Below are positions 36,304-43,791 of a stretch of 64,000 nt of DNA, piece by piece. The stretch lies in contig CAZWCX010000009.1 of the NCBI GenBank assembly GCA_964632945.1, positions 35,309-99,308 on the forward strand, given 5' to 3'. The position numbers were made by a program, and so were the translations under genes. Source of the stretch: CAZWCX01 sp964632945. GTDB lineage: Bacteria > Planctomycetota > MHYJ01 > WSZJ01 > CAZWCX01. How positions within the stretch are numbered: position 1 is the first letter of the stretch; every line of letters starts with the position of its first letter. Below the pieces are notes generated by a model. The model worked only from the letters and a program-made list of their open reading frames with translations. It searched no databases and was not told where the DNA came from.

Positions 36304-37455
36304 TCAGGAGGTCGCGGCGGTCGCCTGCGGTTTGCCTCCACCCGACCCAAACGAGAGGGTCGAGCCCAGGAGGTCGATTGCTTTCCGTCCGTGCTCCGGG
36401 GCGAAGTGCGCGTAGCGCATGGTCACGGCCAGGGTGGAGTGTCCGAGGATCTTCGCCACCTCGAGGAGCGGAACCCCGGCCTGCACCATGAGACTCGCGG
36501 CCGTGTGGCGCAGGGTATGGAACGTCACCTTGGGCCGCTTCTCCAGCGCGATCTCGGCGCAGCGCGCGACCGCGGACTCGAACAAGCCCCGCAGCGCCCC
36601 GGCCCCGAGCGCCGCGCCGTCGTTGCCGACGAACACCGGGTCGGTGCCGTCGATCTTCCGTTCCTGCCGCGCGCGGGCGAGGTCGCGGAGAAGCGCATGC
36701 AGGTCGGGCGTCATCGGGATGGAGCGTCCGCGGCCGGCCTTCTCCTCTTCCGGGCGCGCGAAGATCGTTCGGCGGTCGAGGTCGAGGTCGCACCAGCGCA
36801 GGGCGAGCAGTTCGCCGCGCCGCATGCCGGTCGAGAGGGCGGTCACGAGGATGGGCCGCAGGACCGGCCCGGCCGTGTCCACCAGCGCGCGGCACTCCTC
36901 GGAGGCCAGATACGTTTCGCGCTCGCGTCCGCGTTCGGAGCACCATTCGAGATGCTTCCGGCTCGCCGGGTTCTCGTCGGCGTAGCGCAATCGGATCGCC
37001 CACTTGTAGAGCGCGGACACGAGGGCGAGGTCACGGTTGATCGTCGGGCCGGCCGCGCCTCCGGCCCGGCGTTCGTCGATGAACCGAGCGAGGTCCTCGG
37101 GTCGGATCTCCGAGAGGTACTTCCCCGCCCAGGTCGCGGCCAGGAGCGGCCGGAGTCGGCGCACGTCGGCCGCGAAGGTCGATGCTTTCTTGCGCGCCTG
37201 CGCGTGCTCGAGGTAGAGGGGCGCCGCATCCCGGAACGTCATGCGGGAGCCTCGCGGGTCGCCGAACACGCTGGAGAGCACCTCTTCGAGCGCCATCCCG
37301 CGTTCGAGGTCGGCGTGGGCCTTCGCGAGCTTCGATGCCGCGCCGCTCCGCGTCGGGCCAGCGTGGCGCCGATACGCGCGGCCCTGCCAGGCGAATTTGA
37401 CGTAGAACCCCGGCTTGCCCTTGCGGGTCTTGATCGTTCCGAACGCTCTGCGCAT
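36304..37455 (-). CDS. int: tyrosine recombinase/phage-type integrase
   Basis: 383 aa, ATG at 37455 with AGGAGG upstream. An N-terminal arm-binding region (GTIKTRKGKPGFYVKFAWQG) is followed by a SAM-like core-binding domain and the catalytic domain. The active-site set is complete: Arg in STGMRRGELLALRW, His-x-x-Arg in HTLRHTAAS, the second His in LGHST and Tyr in MRYAHF. Located at the left end of an element whose ends are copies of a tRNA gene, so it most likely catalyses the site-specific insertion and excision. First of eight collinear minus-strand genes in terms of distance from attL. Confidence 0.93.
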   Translation of the reverse strand: MRRAFGTIKTRKGKPGFYVKFAWQGRAYRRHAGPTRSGAASKLAKAHADLERGMALEEVLSSVFGDPRGSRMTFRDAAPLYLEHAQARKKASTFAADVRRLRPLLAATWAGKYLSEIRPEDLARFIDERRAGGAAGPTINRDLALVSALYKWAIRLRYADENPASRKHLEWCSERGRERETYLASEECRALVDTAGPVLRPILVTALSTGMRRGELLALRWCDLDLDRRTIFARPEEEKAGRGRSIPMTPDLHALLRDLARARQERKIDGTDPVFVGNDGAALGAGALRGLFESAVARCAEIALEKRPKVTFHTLRHTAASLMVQAGVPLLEVAKILGHSTLAVTMRYAHFAPEHGRKAIDLLGSTLSFGSGGGKPQATAATS

Positions 37456-37468
37456 GGCGCCTCCTGTG

Positions 37469-37636
37469 CTACTTCGTGGGACGCTTCCCGCCGCGCCGGC
37501 GGGCGATCAGGTCGGCCACGGCCTCACGGGCGAGGTCGGCCAGGGTGCGATGCTCCCGGTAGGCGATCCGGCGAAGCGCCTCATGCTGCGCCGGTTCCAG
37601 GTGGGCGAAGAGTACGGCCTTGCCTTTCACGGTCAT
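37469..37636 (-). CDS. small ribbon-helix-helix-like DNA-binding protein
   Basis: 55 aa from the ATG at 37636, chosen because AAAGGAG lies just upstream; the open frame extends further without a ribosome-binding site. MTVKGKAVLFAHLEPAQHEALRRIAYREHRTLADLAREAVADLI matches a ribbon (first ten residues) followed by two helices, the CopG/Arc type. The stop lies 13 bp before the integrase start, so it is probably cotranscribed with and may regulate the integrase. A perfect 14-bp palindrome directly upstream is a likely operator. Confidence 0.68.
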   Translation of the reverse strand: MTVKGKAVLFAHLEPAQHEALRRIAYREHRTLADLAREAVADLIARRRGGKRPTK

Positions 37637-37655
37637 GTCGAATCTCCTTTCGGTT

Positions 37656-37669
37656 TCTAGCATGCTAGA
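37656..37669. promoter_or_regulatory. palindromic operator candidate
   Basis: TCTAGCATGCTAGA, a perfect 14-bp palindrome of markedly lower GC than its surroundings, just upstream of the ribosome-binding site of the 55-aa ribbon-helix-helix gene. Confidence 0.5.
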
Positions 37670-37686
37670 GATTGGAACCGGAGCAG

Positions 37687-38304
37687 TCAAGGGAAATCTC
37701 GTCTGCGCTTCTGCCGGTCCTGCCGCGTGAACCGGCACTCCAGCTCACAGTGGGCCGCGGCCTCCAGCGCCTCGGCCTCCAGCAGCAACCGCTCGAACGT
37801 GCGCCACCTCATCCTCGTCGGCTTGGCGATCTCTCGTGTGCTCGGGGCGGTTGCCGCTCCGAGTCGTCGCATGAGCTTCGAGCACTTCCATGCAAGCCGG
37901 TCGCCGCGTCCGAGTCGCTGGCTTCTGTACGCCAGTCCGAAGCAGCGTCGGCACGCGAGCCGGCCGCGGCGGAGGAACAGGACGGCGCAGCGCCGGCCGC
38001 AACCTGGGCAGAGAAACCACGGTCGCGACCCGCGCCCCGGCCCCCGCCCCCACCCGCATGGCGTTCCGTCGATCAGCACCCGCTCGATCCCGCGCGCGAG
38101 GTCGGCGCCCCGCACCCGGAGCATCCCGGACCCGCCGTGAAGCTCGACGGCGCCGGCCGCGTGGTCCAGCTCGATCACGGCGGCCCAGGGTTCCTCGAAT
38201 CCGCCCCAGCGGCGGGCCAGGACACGCACGTCAAGGAACGGCAGGTCCTCCGCCAAGGGGCGCGCGGGGCGGCCACCCCGGCGCCCGGACCCAGGTCCGC
38301 CCAT
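37687..38304 (-). CDS. zinc-ribbon protein of integrative elements
   Basis: 205 aa from the ATG at 38304 with GGAGGGAG upstream; the start MGGPGSGRRGG is itself common in this group of mobile-element proteins. The mid-region has a four-cysteine ribbon, CPGCGRRCAVLFL then CRRCFGLAYRSQ. The C-terminal half is basic (WRTFERLLLEAEALEA, QKRRRDF). No catalytic motif. Similar-looking proteins occur in phages and integrative elements with unknown role; DNA or RNA binding is likely. Confidence 0.6.
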   Translation of the reverse strand: MGGPGSGRRGGRPARPLAEDLPFLDVRVLARRWGGFEEPWAAVIELDHAAGAVELHGGSGMLRVRGADLARGIERVLIDGTPCGWGRGPGRGSRPWFLCPGCGRRCAVLFLRRGRLACRRCFGLAYRSQRLGRGDRLAWKCSKLMRRLGAATAPSTREIAKPTRMRWRTFERLLLEAEALEAAAHCELECRFTRQDRQKRRRDFP

Positions 38305-38447
38305 GCGAGTCTCCCTCCACCGGGCCCCCCCCCTTTTCCGTCGAACCCGCCCATTTCCGAACCCACCCGCCGGAACCGGCCTTGTCCAACGGGTTGCGCG
38401 GAGATACCTCCTGTTCCTCGTCGGTCCCTCGTCGGTTCCCGCCTCGT

Positions 38448-38729
38448 TCACCCACCGTCTCGGCCTGCGGGTCTCGCGATGGCCTCCGCGTGCGCCTGCG
38501 GGGCGCCTGGCGCGTCCCTGCCGGGGTCGGGCGCGCCTGCCGATCGGTTCTCCCACTCCTTGGCGAATCGCGCCAGTTCCCGGTTGCCGGCCATCTCCCG
38601 GCGCAGGGCCTCCAGGACGAAGCCGCGGACCAACGCCGAGACCGAGCACCCGCGCAGGCGGGCCAGTTCGTGCGCGAGGTCGGCGGTCAATGGATTCAAC
38701 CTGACGTTGATTTGGTCATCGAACCCCAT
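38448..38729 (-). CDS. ribbon-helix-helix-like regulator
   Basis: 93 aa, ATG at 38729 with GGGGAG upstream. The N-terminal 50 residues (DDQINVRLNPLTADLAHELARLRGCSVSALVRGFVLEAL) give a beta-ribbon and two helices as in ribbon-helix-helix repressors; the C-terminus is Pro/Ala-rich. Probably regulates the downstream element genes. Confidence 0.62.
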   Translation of the reverse strand: MGFDDQINVRLNPLTADLAHELARLRGCSVSALVRGFVLEALRREMAGNRELARFAKEWENRSAGAPDPGRDAPGAPQAHAEAIARPAGRDGG

Positions 38730-38780
38730 GGCCTTACTCCCCTGTATACGGTCCGTAGACTCTCCTCCAGGTGCGCGCCT

Positions 38781-41700
38781 CTACGCCTCTGCGCCTGACG
38801 CCGGAGGGTGGCACCGGCGGCAGACCGGCGGGCCCCCGTCGCGGTGGGTCCACCAATCCGACCCGCCGCACGAGTAGCACGCACCTCCTGCCCCTCCCCC
38901 CTCACGGCTACCGGGGCAACCGGGGCACTCTGCCGCAAGTCCTTGCCCTGCCGCCCCGGTCCGCGCCCCGGTTTCGGTTTCCGGGGCAGTTACCGGGGCA
39001 CTCTCCGGGGCGCGCCCGTCCGTACTTACGTCGTCCTGTCCCGGTTGCCCCGGTCGCCCCGAGGATAGGGACTCGGCACGCAGTACGAGCACCCGTAGGC
39101 GCCGGCCTTCGACCGTGCGCTTTGGAGCGAGTCGCGCTTCGTCGCCTTCCCGCTCTACGGCAGTCAGGAGCCCACGCTCATGGAGCCGGCGGCGCAGGGT
39201 CGCCTCCGACACGCCGATGGACTCGCCCCCCGCCCCCGCGAGCCGCTGCGCGACGGCGTAGGCAGCGTCCGGTTCGAGAAGGAGGTCGTCTCCGTCCAGC
39301 CAGGCGATCCGATCGCCGCACGGATCGCCGTTGCGCCAACCCCATCCATCGCCTGGCGGGCCTCCTGCGAGGTCGGCAACGTGAGCCCGGCCGCTGGCGA
39401 CCGCGGCCCCGAGGAGTTCGAGGTATCGGCGCACCGGGTCGGCCGCGGCCTGGTATTCGGCCTGGGCCTGCGCTGCTTTTCCAAGCGCAGACCACGCTCG
39501 ATCCCGGAGGGCGGCGGCCTCCGAGGTCGTGAGGGCACCCACCTCACCGGCGAAGGCAACAAACGTGTCGAGCCCCATCATGAGGTCGGCAACGAGTCCG
39601 GGCGTGCGGCGATGCTGTCCACTCCGGGTCGCTTCTCCTCGGAGTCGTGCCACCTCATGCGGCATCCCTCGCCGAAGGTCCACGATCCGCGGAGCGAGCC
39701 AGCGAACGAAGCCGGACATGGCCTGCGCGTACAACCCTGCCGCGGCGGCGGCCTGGCATCGGGCGAGCTTCACGAAGTCCACTCCGGGATGCTCCAGGAC
39801 CAGGAGCCGCGCCCGGATCGACGCGCCGCGGGGCACGTCCTCCCCGGTCGAGAGGATCAGGCACCGGGGCGGGCGAACCGGCTTGAGCGATCCGTCGGCG
39901 TTCATGCGGGCGCGACCGGCGCCGTTGCCGGCGTTCCGCACGAGTCGCTCGGCCACCCGATGCAGCGCCGTCACATCATGATGTCCACCGCTCGGCGCGA
40001 AGTCATCGACCGTGAGCACCGCATCGGCCGCACCGAACGCGGTCCCCTCCAGCGCGTTCGCGGTGCTGCTCCAAGACAGGGGCAGGCGCGCGCGGACCAT
40101 TCCGGGCCCGAAGTGTTGCTGCACCAGCGCGGCGTGCTCGGACTTCCCGCGCCCGGTCGCGCCGGAGACGTGGAGCGAGAAGTCGGTCGCTCCGAGCACG
40201 GATCGCCAGAGGGCGCACCATAGCGGGACCGCGATCTCGTCGTGCGCCACCTCCAACACGGCCATGCTGGCGCGGATCGCGCGGCGCAGGTCGGCAGCCT
40301 CCGGCGGCGGCGGCAGGACGAAGAGCGCCAACGCCCCGGTCAACGCCACTTCGATTCCCGCGACCGCGCCGGCCGCGCCGATGGCGCCACCTCCATGCAG
40401 GTATACGTGCTCGCCGTCGATCTCGCGCCAACCCAGGTGCGAGTAGCGCACCCTGCGCGGGATCTCCGGTCCGCTCAAGACCTGGATCGCGGCACGGAGA
40501 TGATCCTTCGCGCCGAATCCGGGCGAGACAATGGCGCCGGCTCCGAGGGCTTCGGAGGTCCAATTCATGTTCCCGAAGTGCATCGCCCCCACGGTCACCC
40601 GCCGCGCGGAGCCGCGCAGGGTTGCTTCGATCTCGTACGAGCGCCGCACCTCGGCCCCGTCGTCGTCGGCCACCTCGCCCACGATCCGCGCGGAGAAGTT
40701 CGCGAGCATCTCGGCCACCTCGCCGTCACGGGTAGGCTTCATTCGGAAGGTCCCCGCGGCGTCGGCGAAGTACGGCGAGCCCTTCGGCGCCTCGTTCGAT
40801 TCCTCCTCGCCGCTGGCCTCCGCGGGCGCCGGCGGGCGGGCCTGGCCGTTGCGGCGGCCATTGCCGTTGCGGTACGCGGAGCCGATCTCGCGATCCCCCT
40901 TCCGTGCCGCGTCCGCGATCTTGTGGCGCAGGTCCTTCTCCAACCACGGCGGCGACGAACGCGGGTTGAAGTCCGTGAGCATGAGTTCGAGCGCCTCCTG
41001 CTCCCCAAGGGCAAAATCCCGAACGAGGGCGAGCGCGGCGCGGTACGCGGCCTTGCTCCCTCCCTGGCCTTCGATGGACGGTGGCATCGCCGACAGGTAC
41101 TTCCGCGCCCGCTCGATCCGCTCGGGCATCGGCGGGAGGTCGCCTCCACGGCCCTTCCCCGAGGTCGGCGCCGGCATCGAAACCGAGGTCCTCGCAGGCG
41201 CCGGCCGGAGCGCGGCGACCTGCTCGAGGAGTTCGCGGGGCACCGGCGCCACTGGCGCGGTTGGAGCCCACAACCTCGATAGACGATGCGGTCGTTCGTG
41301 CGTGTCCGCGCCCTTGCGTGCGACCGTCCCGTAGAGCTTCGTGATTCTGGAAGCGTTGAACACCTTTTCATCCACGGCGACGGTCGCGGAATCCCACTTC
41401 GTCTTGAGCCCGAGGAGCACGGCCTGCACGAGGTCGAGCGCCTCGGCGTCGTTCGGCAGGTCGATGGAGCAGAGAAGGTGCGCACCGTTCCCGGAGTCGC
41501 CCTTGAGCGGGTCGGGGAAGCCCATCTCGCCCTTGAGCCAGGCGGCCACCTCGCCGGCCTTGGCGAATGCGGCCTTGTGCTCCTGTTCGGTGGACGAGAT
41601 GCCGGTCCTACGGGCAGGGTCGAAGTCGATCAGGAGACGGTGGCGCGCCAGAATGTCCGCGTCGGTCGTGAGCCCGTCCGCGTAGTCGCGGAGCTTGTTC

Positions 41701-41960
41701 GCCTCCTGCCGCGCGAGCAGGTCGGGATGGACCGGGTTCAACGTGACGTAGACGCCTTCGGGCGTGTTCTCGGCGTCGATTCGCGCAACCTCCGCGGCGG
41801 CGAGCGCGTGGTCGTTGAACCAGCCGGCAGCCGTGAATGGCTTGCCACCTCGCTTCGACCTGCACCGGAGCGCGCGTATCTCGAACACCCCGGACGGATG
41901 CAGGAACGCGAGGGCCTGGCGGACGGTCGCGCGGTCGGCGCGGCGGGTGGACGTGTTCAT
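38781..41960 (-). CDS. AEP-type primase / DUF927-like helicase fusion
   Basis: 1,059 aa, ATG at 41960 with GGGGAGG upstream. The N-terminal part resembles archaeo-eukaryotic-type primases of phages and plasmids: LLIDFDPAR (metal-binding Asp pair, about residues 109-117), GDSGNGAHLL and ITKLYGTVARKG. A PriCT-like helical segment follows (about 290-350). The C-terminal half is a DUF927/superfamily 3-like NTPase with Walker A GATGRGKS near residue 600 and a Walker B-like AVLTVDDFAPSG. The end is a zinc ribbon (CYSCGGSDWW ... VCRRCHP). It would initiate element replication, so the element is more than a passive integron. Confidence 0.82.
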   Translation of the reverse strand: MNTSTRRADRATVRQALAFLHPSGVFEIRALRCRSKRGGKPFTAAGWFNDHALAAAEVARIDAENTPEGVYVTLNPVHPDLLARQEANKLRDYADGLTTDADILARHRLLIDFDPARRTGISSTEQEHKAAFAKAGEVAAWLKGEMGFPDPLKGDSGNGAHLLCSIDLPNDAEALDLVQAVLLGLKTKWDSATVAVDEKVFNASRITKLYGTVARKGADTHERPHRLSRLWAPTAPVAPVPRELLEQVAALRPAPARTSVSMPAPTSGKGRGGDLPPMPERIERARKYLSAMPPSIEGQGGSKAAYRAALALVRDFALGEQEALELMLTDFNPRSSPPWLEKDLRHKIADAARKGDREIGSAYRNGNGRRNGQARPPAPAEASGEEESNEAPKGSPYFADAAGTFRMKPTRDGEVAEMLANFSARIVGEVADDDGAEVRRSYEIEATLRGSARRVTVGAMHFGNMNWTSEALGAGAIVSPGFGAKDHLRAAIQVLSGPEIPRRVRYSHLGWREIDGEHVYLHGGGAIGAAGAVAGIEVALTGALALFVLPPPPEAADLRRAIRASMAVLEVAHDEIAVPLWCALWRSVLGATDFSLHVSGATGRGKSEHAALVQQHFGPGMVRARLPLSWSSTANALEGTAFGAADAVLTVDDFAPSGGHHDVTALHRVAERLVRNAGNGAGRARMNADGSLKPVRPPRCLILSTGEDVPRGASIRARLLVLEHPGVDFVKLARCQAAAAAGLYAQAMSGFVRWLAPRIVDLRRGMPHEVARLRGEATRSGQHRRTPGLVADLMMGLDTFVAFAGEVGALTTSEAAALRDRAWSALGKAAQAQAEYQAAADPVRRYLELLGAAVASGRAHVADLAGGPPGDGWGWRNGDPCGDRIAWLDGDDLLLEPDAAYAVAQRLAGAGGESIGVSEATLRRRLHERGLLTAVEREGDEARLAPKRTVEGRRLRVLVLRAESLSSGRPGQPGQDDVSTDGRAPESAPVTAPETETGARTGAAGQGLAAECPGCPGSREGGGAGGACYSCGGSDWWTHRDGGPPVCRRCHPPASGAEA

Positions 41961-42142
41961 GCGGCACCTCCCCGCGGCAGGCCCGCCGCGATCTCAACGC
42001 CCATGCGACGCACGAGCCGGCGCATTGCGCGGTACGCGCCGATGCGATCGTAGGGAGTCTCGCCCCACTCGGCGCGCGCCATCGCCCGGACGTACTTCGT
42101 GATGAGAGTCTCGTTGCGGACGGTCTCCGGCGGGGGCTTCAC
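41957..42142 (-). CDS. 61-aa protein of the element, unknown function
   Basis: GTG start at 42142 overlapping the preceding stop, and its own stop overlaps the primase start (ATGA), so it is translated within the coupled chain. The sequence KYVRAMARAEWGETPYDRIGAYRAMRRLVRRMG is basic and helical. No family recognised. Confidence 0.6.
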   Translation of the reverse strand: MKPPPETVRNETLITKYVRAMARAEWGETPYDRIGAYRAMRRLVRRMGVEIAAGLPRGGAA

Positions 42143-42453
42143 TGCTTGCCTCCCCGCGGCGTGCGCGATCGCAGGAGGGCGAGGAATTCGGCCTTCGCCG
42201 GCGGCGGAACCGGGCGGCCGCGAAGGGGCGCGGGCATGGTCTCTTGGGATTCCAAGAACCCCAGCAGAGCCTCACGCCTTTGGAGAAAGCCCCGGCGCCC
42301 GGTCTTGATGAACGGACCGAGGCGGCCTTCGCGAAGCATCTTTGCGATGGCGCCTGCCGTGACACCGAGCAATGCAGGTAGGAGTTTCGTTGGGTTGAAG
42401 ATGTCGGGGAGCCGCACGGATCGCAGCGCATCCGCGGCAGTTTGGGGGACCAT
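42139..42453 (-). CDS. HTH protein, possible excisionase/AlpA-type
   Basis: 104 aa with an excellent ribosome-binding site (AAAGGAGGTGA) before the ATG at 42453. The segment LLPALLGVTAGAIAKMLREGRLGPFIKTGRRGFLQRREALLGFLES has the order helix-turn-helix then 'wing' seen in MerR/excisionase-like regulators that recognise DNA ends, so it may be the directionality factor for the integrase. The stop overlaps the start of the 61-aa gene. Confidence 0.6.
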   Translation of the reverse strand: MVPQTAADALRSVRLPDIFNPTKLLPALLGVTAGAIAKMLREGRLGPFIKTGRRGFLQRREALLGFLESQETMPAPLRGRPVPPPAKAEFLALLRSRTPRGGKQ

Positions 42454-42530
42454 GGCTCACCTCCTTTCGAAGGTCCAAGGGAGCCATGATCCGAGGAATT
42501 GGGAGGGAATCGGGATTCTTGAGAAAAATT

Positions 42531-43436
42531 CTACGCCTGCTTGAGCTGCTTCATCAACGCGGCCCGGATGCGCTTTTCGGCGCCTCGGATCGCGTCGTCG
42601 GTCACGCCATGTTTTTTTGCCATCGCGCCGCGCGGAACGTCCTGCACCCACCGCGCTAACGCAGCTCGGCCAGCAGAGCCTTCCGCTTCGGCCAGTGAAT
42701 CGAGCGCCTTGAGTAGGTCTGCCATGTCGTGACCGTCCATCTCCGTGCGCACATCCTTGTGACGGTCCCGGTCCTTGGCGCCCCTCTCCCGGTCCGTCTT
42801 GAGCCGGTCCTTCGCCTTGTCCAGCGCCTTCGGGCAGTTCCATAGGACGCGCCCGTCCGGCGTGAGCACGAAAGACCCTTCATCCCCAATGATGCCGGCG
42901 ATCAGGTGCAGGCCAAGGGCCGTCGCGCCCGCCGGGGTCTTCGGGTCCAGACCCGTCTCGGCTGTCCACTCCTTAAAGAGCGCGTCCCAGCAGACGCCTT
43001 TCGCTCGGCAAGGCGCCATGGAGATTCGGCGCCACGCGGCCAGTTCGCCCGAGGTCGCCTCCCGGCTGGACGGCGCAATGTGTAACCGCTGGAATTCCTC
43101 CATCAGCTCGCGCAACGCCTTCTCCCGCTCCGTCGTCGGATTCCTGGGGAATGCCTTGCGCACCCACTCGCGTGAAGCAGGAACCAGGTCGCGGAGCACG
43201 TCGTCCTTCGATGCGCCAGTCTCCATGAACATCAGCCAGAGAGCCTTGGCTTCGTACCGAGCAGTATCTTCATACAACAGTGCCCGGCGCGTGACCGGGC
43301 GGTCAGTGTGCAGGAGGAGCAGCCGCGCCAGGGTCCACGCTTGGAAGAATCGCAGGTCTTGCCCCTCGAGGGGAAGCGTTCGGCGGCGCAGGCTGTCAAC
43401 CCACTCCAGACCCGCGCGCAATTTCCGCTCGCTCAT
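42531..43436 (-). CDS. element protein of unknown function, C-terminal HTH
   Basis: 301 aa from the ATG at 43436 (GGAG upstream); the frame runs on to an ATG at 43562, but that extension is basic, low in complexity and covers the 25-bp repeat. GC content is visibly lower in parts of this gene than around it, which suits acquired DNA. The last 30 residues (GAMAKKHGVTDDAIRGAEKRIRAAL) resemble a sigma region 4-type HTH. The centre has ALGLHLIAGIIGDEGSFVLTPDGRVLWNCP, unrecognised. First gene of the element from the right end; perhaps a regulator. Confidence 0.55.
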   Translation of the reverse strand: MSERKLRAGLEWVDSLRRRTLPLEGQDLRFFQAWTLARLLLLHTDRPVTRRALLYEDTARYEAKALWLMFMETGASKDDVLRDLVPASREWVRKAFPRNPTTEREKALRELMEEFQRLHIAPSSREATSGELAAWRRISMAPCRAKGVCWDALFKEWTAETGLDPKTPAGATALGLHLIAGIIGDEGSFVLTPDGRVLWNCPKALDKAKDRLKTDRERGAKDRDRHKDVRTEMDGHDMADLLKALDSLAEAEGSAGRAALARWVQDVPRGAMAKKHGVTDDAIRGAEKRIRAALMKQLKQA

Positions 43437-43495
43437 GTTGCGCTCCGCGGGGTGTTCGACGGTCGATTCCGTGCGCTGCTCCGCACCCCCAATCC

Positions 43496-43520
43496 TGGGG
43501 CCCCTCCCAGGGCCCCTATC
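43496..43520. repeat. 25-bp direct repeat with internal palindrome, right
   Basis: Exact copy, same orientation, of 36260-36284; lies upstream of the rightmost element gene and 133 bp from the right attachment core. Confidence 0.6.
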
Positions 43521-43627
43521 TCCCGTCCGTTTGGGTCGTTTCCGGTCGCGTCCCGTCGTCATGGTTGCACTTCCTGTTCCGCCCGCAAACCCTTGAAAAT
43601 CCTCGCTTCCCGGCCTCCCGCCGGGGA

Positions 43628-43701
43628 TGGGCCCAGCTGGACTCGAACCAGCACCTTACGGATTATGAGTCCGCTGCTCTGACCGATTGAGCTATGGGCC
43701 C
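43628..43701 (-). tRNA. tRNA with CAT anticodon (Ile2 or Met)
   Basis: 74 nt, complete cloverleaf on the minus strand: acceptor GGGCCCA/TGGGCCC with discriminator A, D arm GCTC/GAGC, anticodon stem GCGGA/TCCGT around CTCATAA, T arm GCTGG/CCAGC. No CCA is encoded. The anticodon-arm sequence GACTCATAATC is shared with lysidine-modified tRNA-Ile2, but Met cannot be excluded by sequence alone. Its 5' half is host DNA and its 3' half is probably supplied by the integrated element. Confidence 0.9.
43653..43673. repeat. attachment-site core, right
   Basis: 21 bp identical to 36183-36203, inside the intact tRNA gene over the anticodon arm. Right boundary of the integrative element. Confidence 0.75.
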
Positions 43702-43791
43702 GGACCGGGACTCGGCTTCCGAATGTACCATCCCGACGCCCCGCCGCGTCGGCAGATTTTTCCGCCCCGCGCTCCCCGCTTCCCCCCCGAC

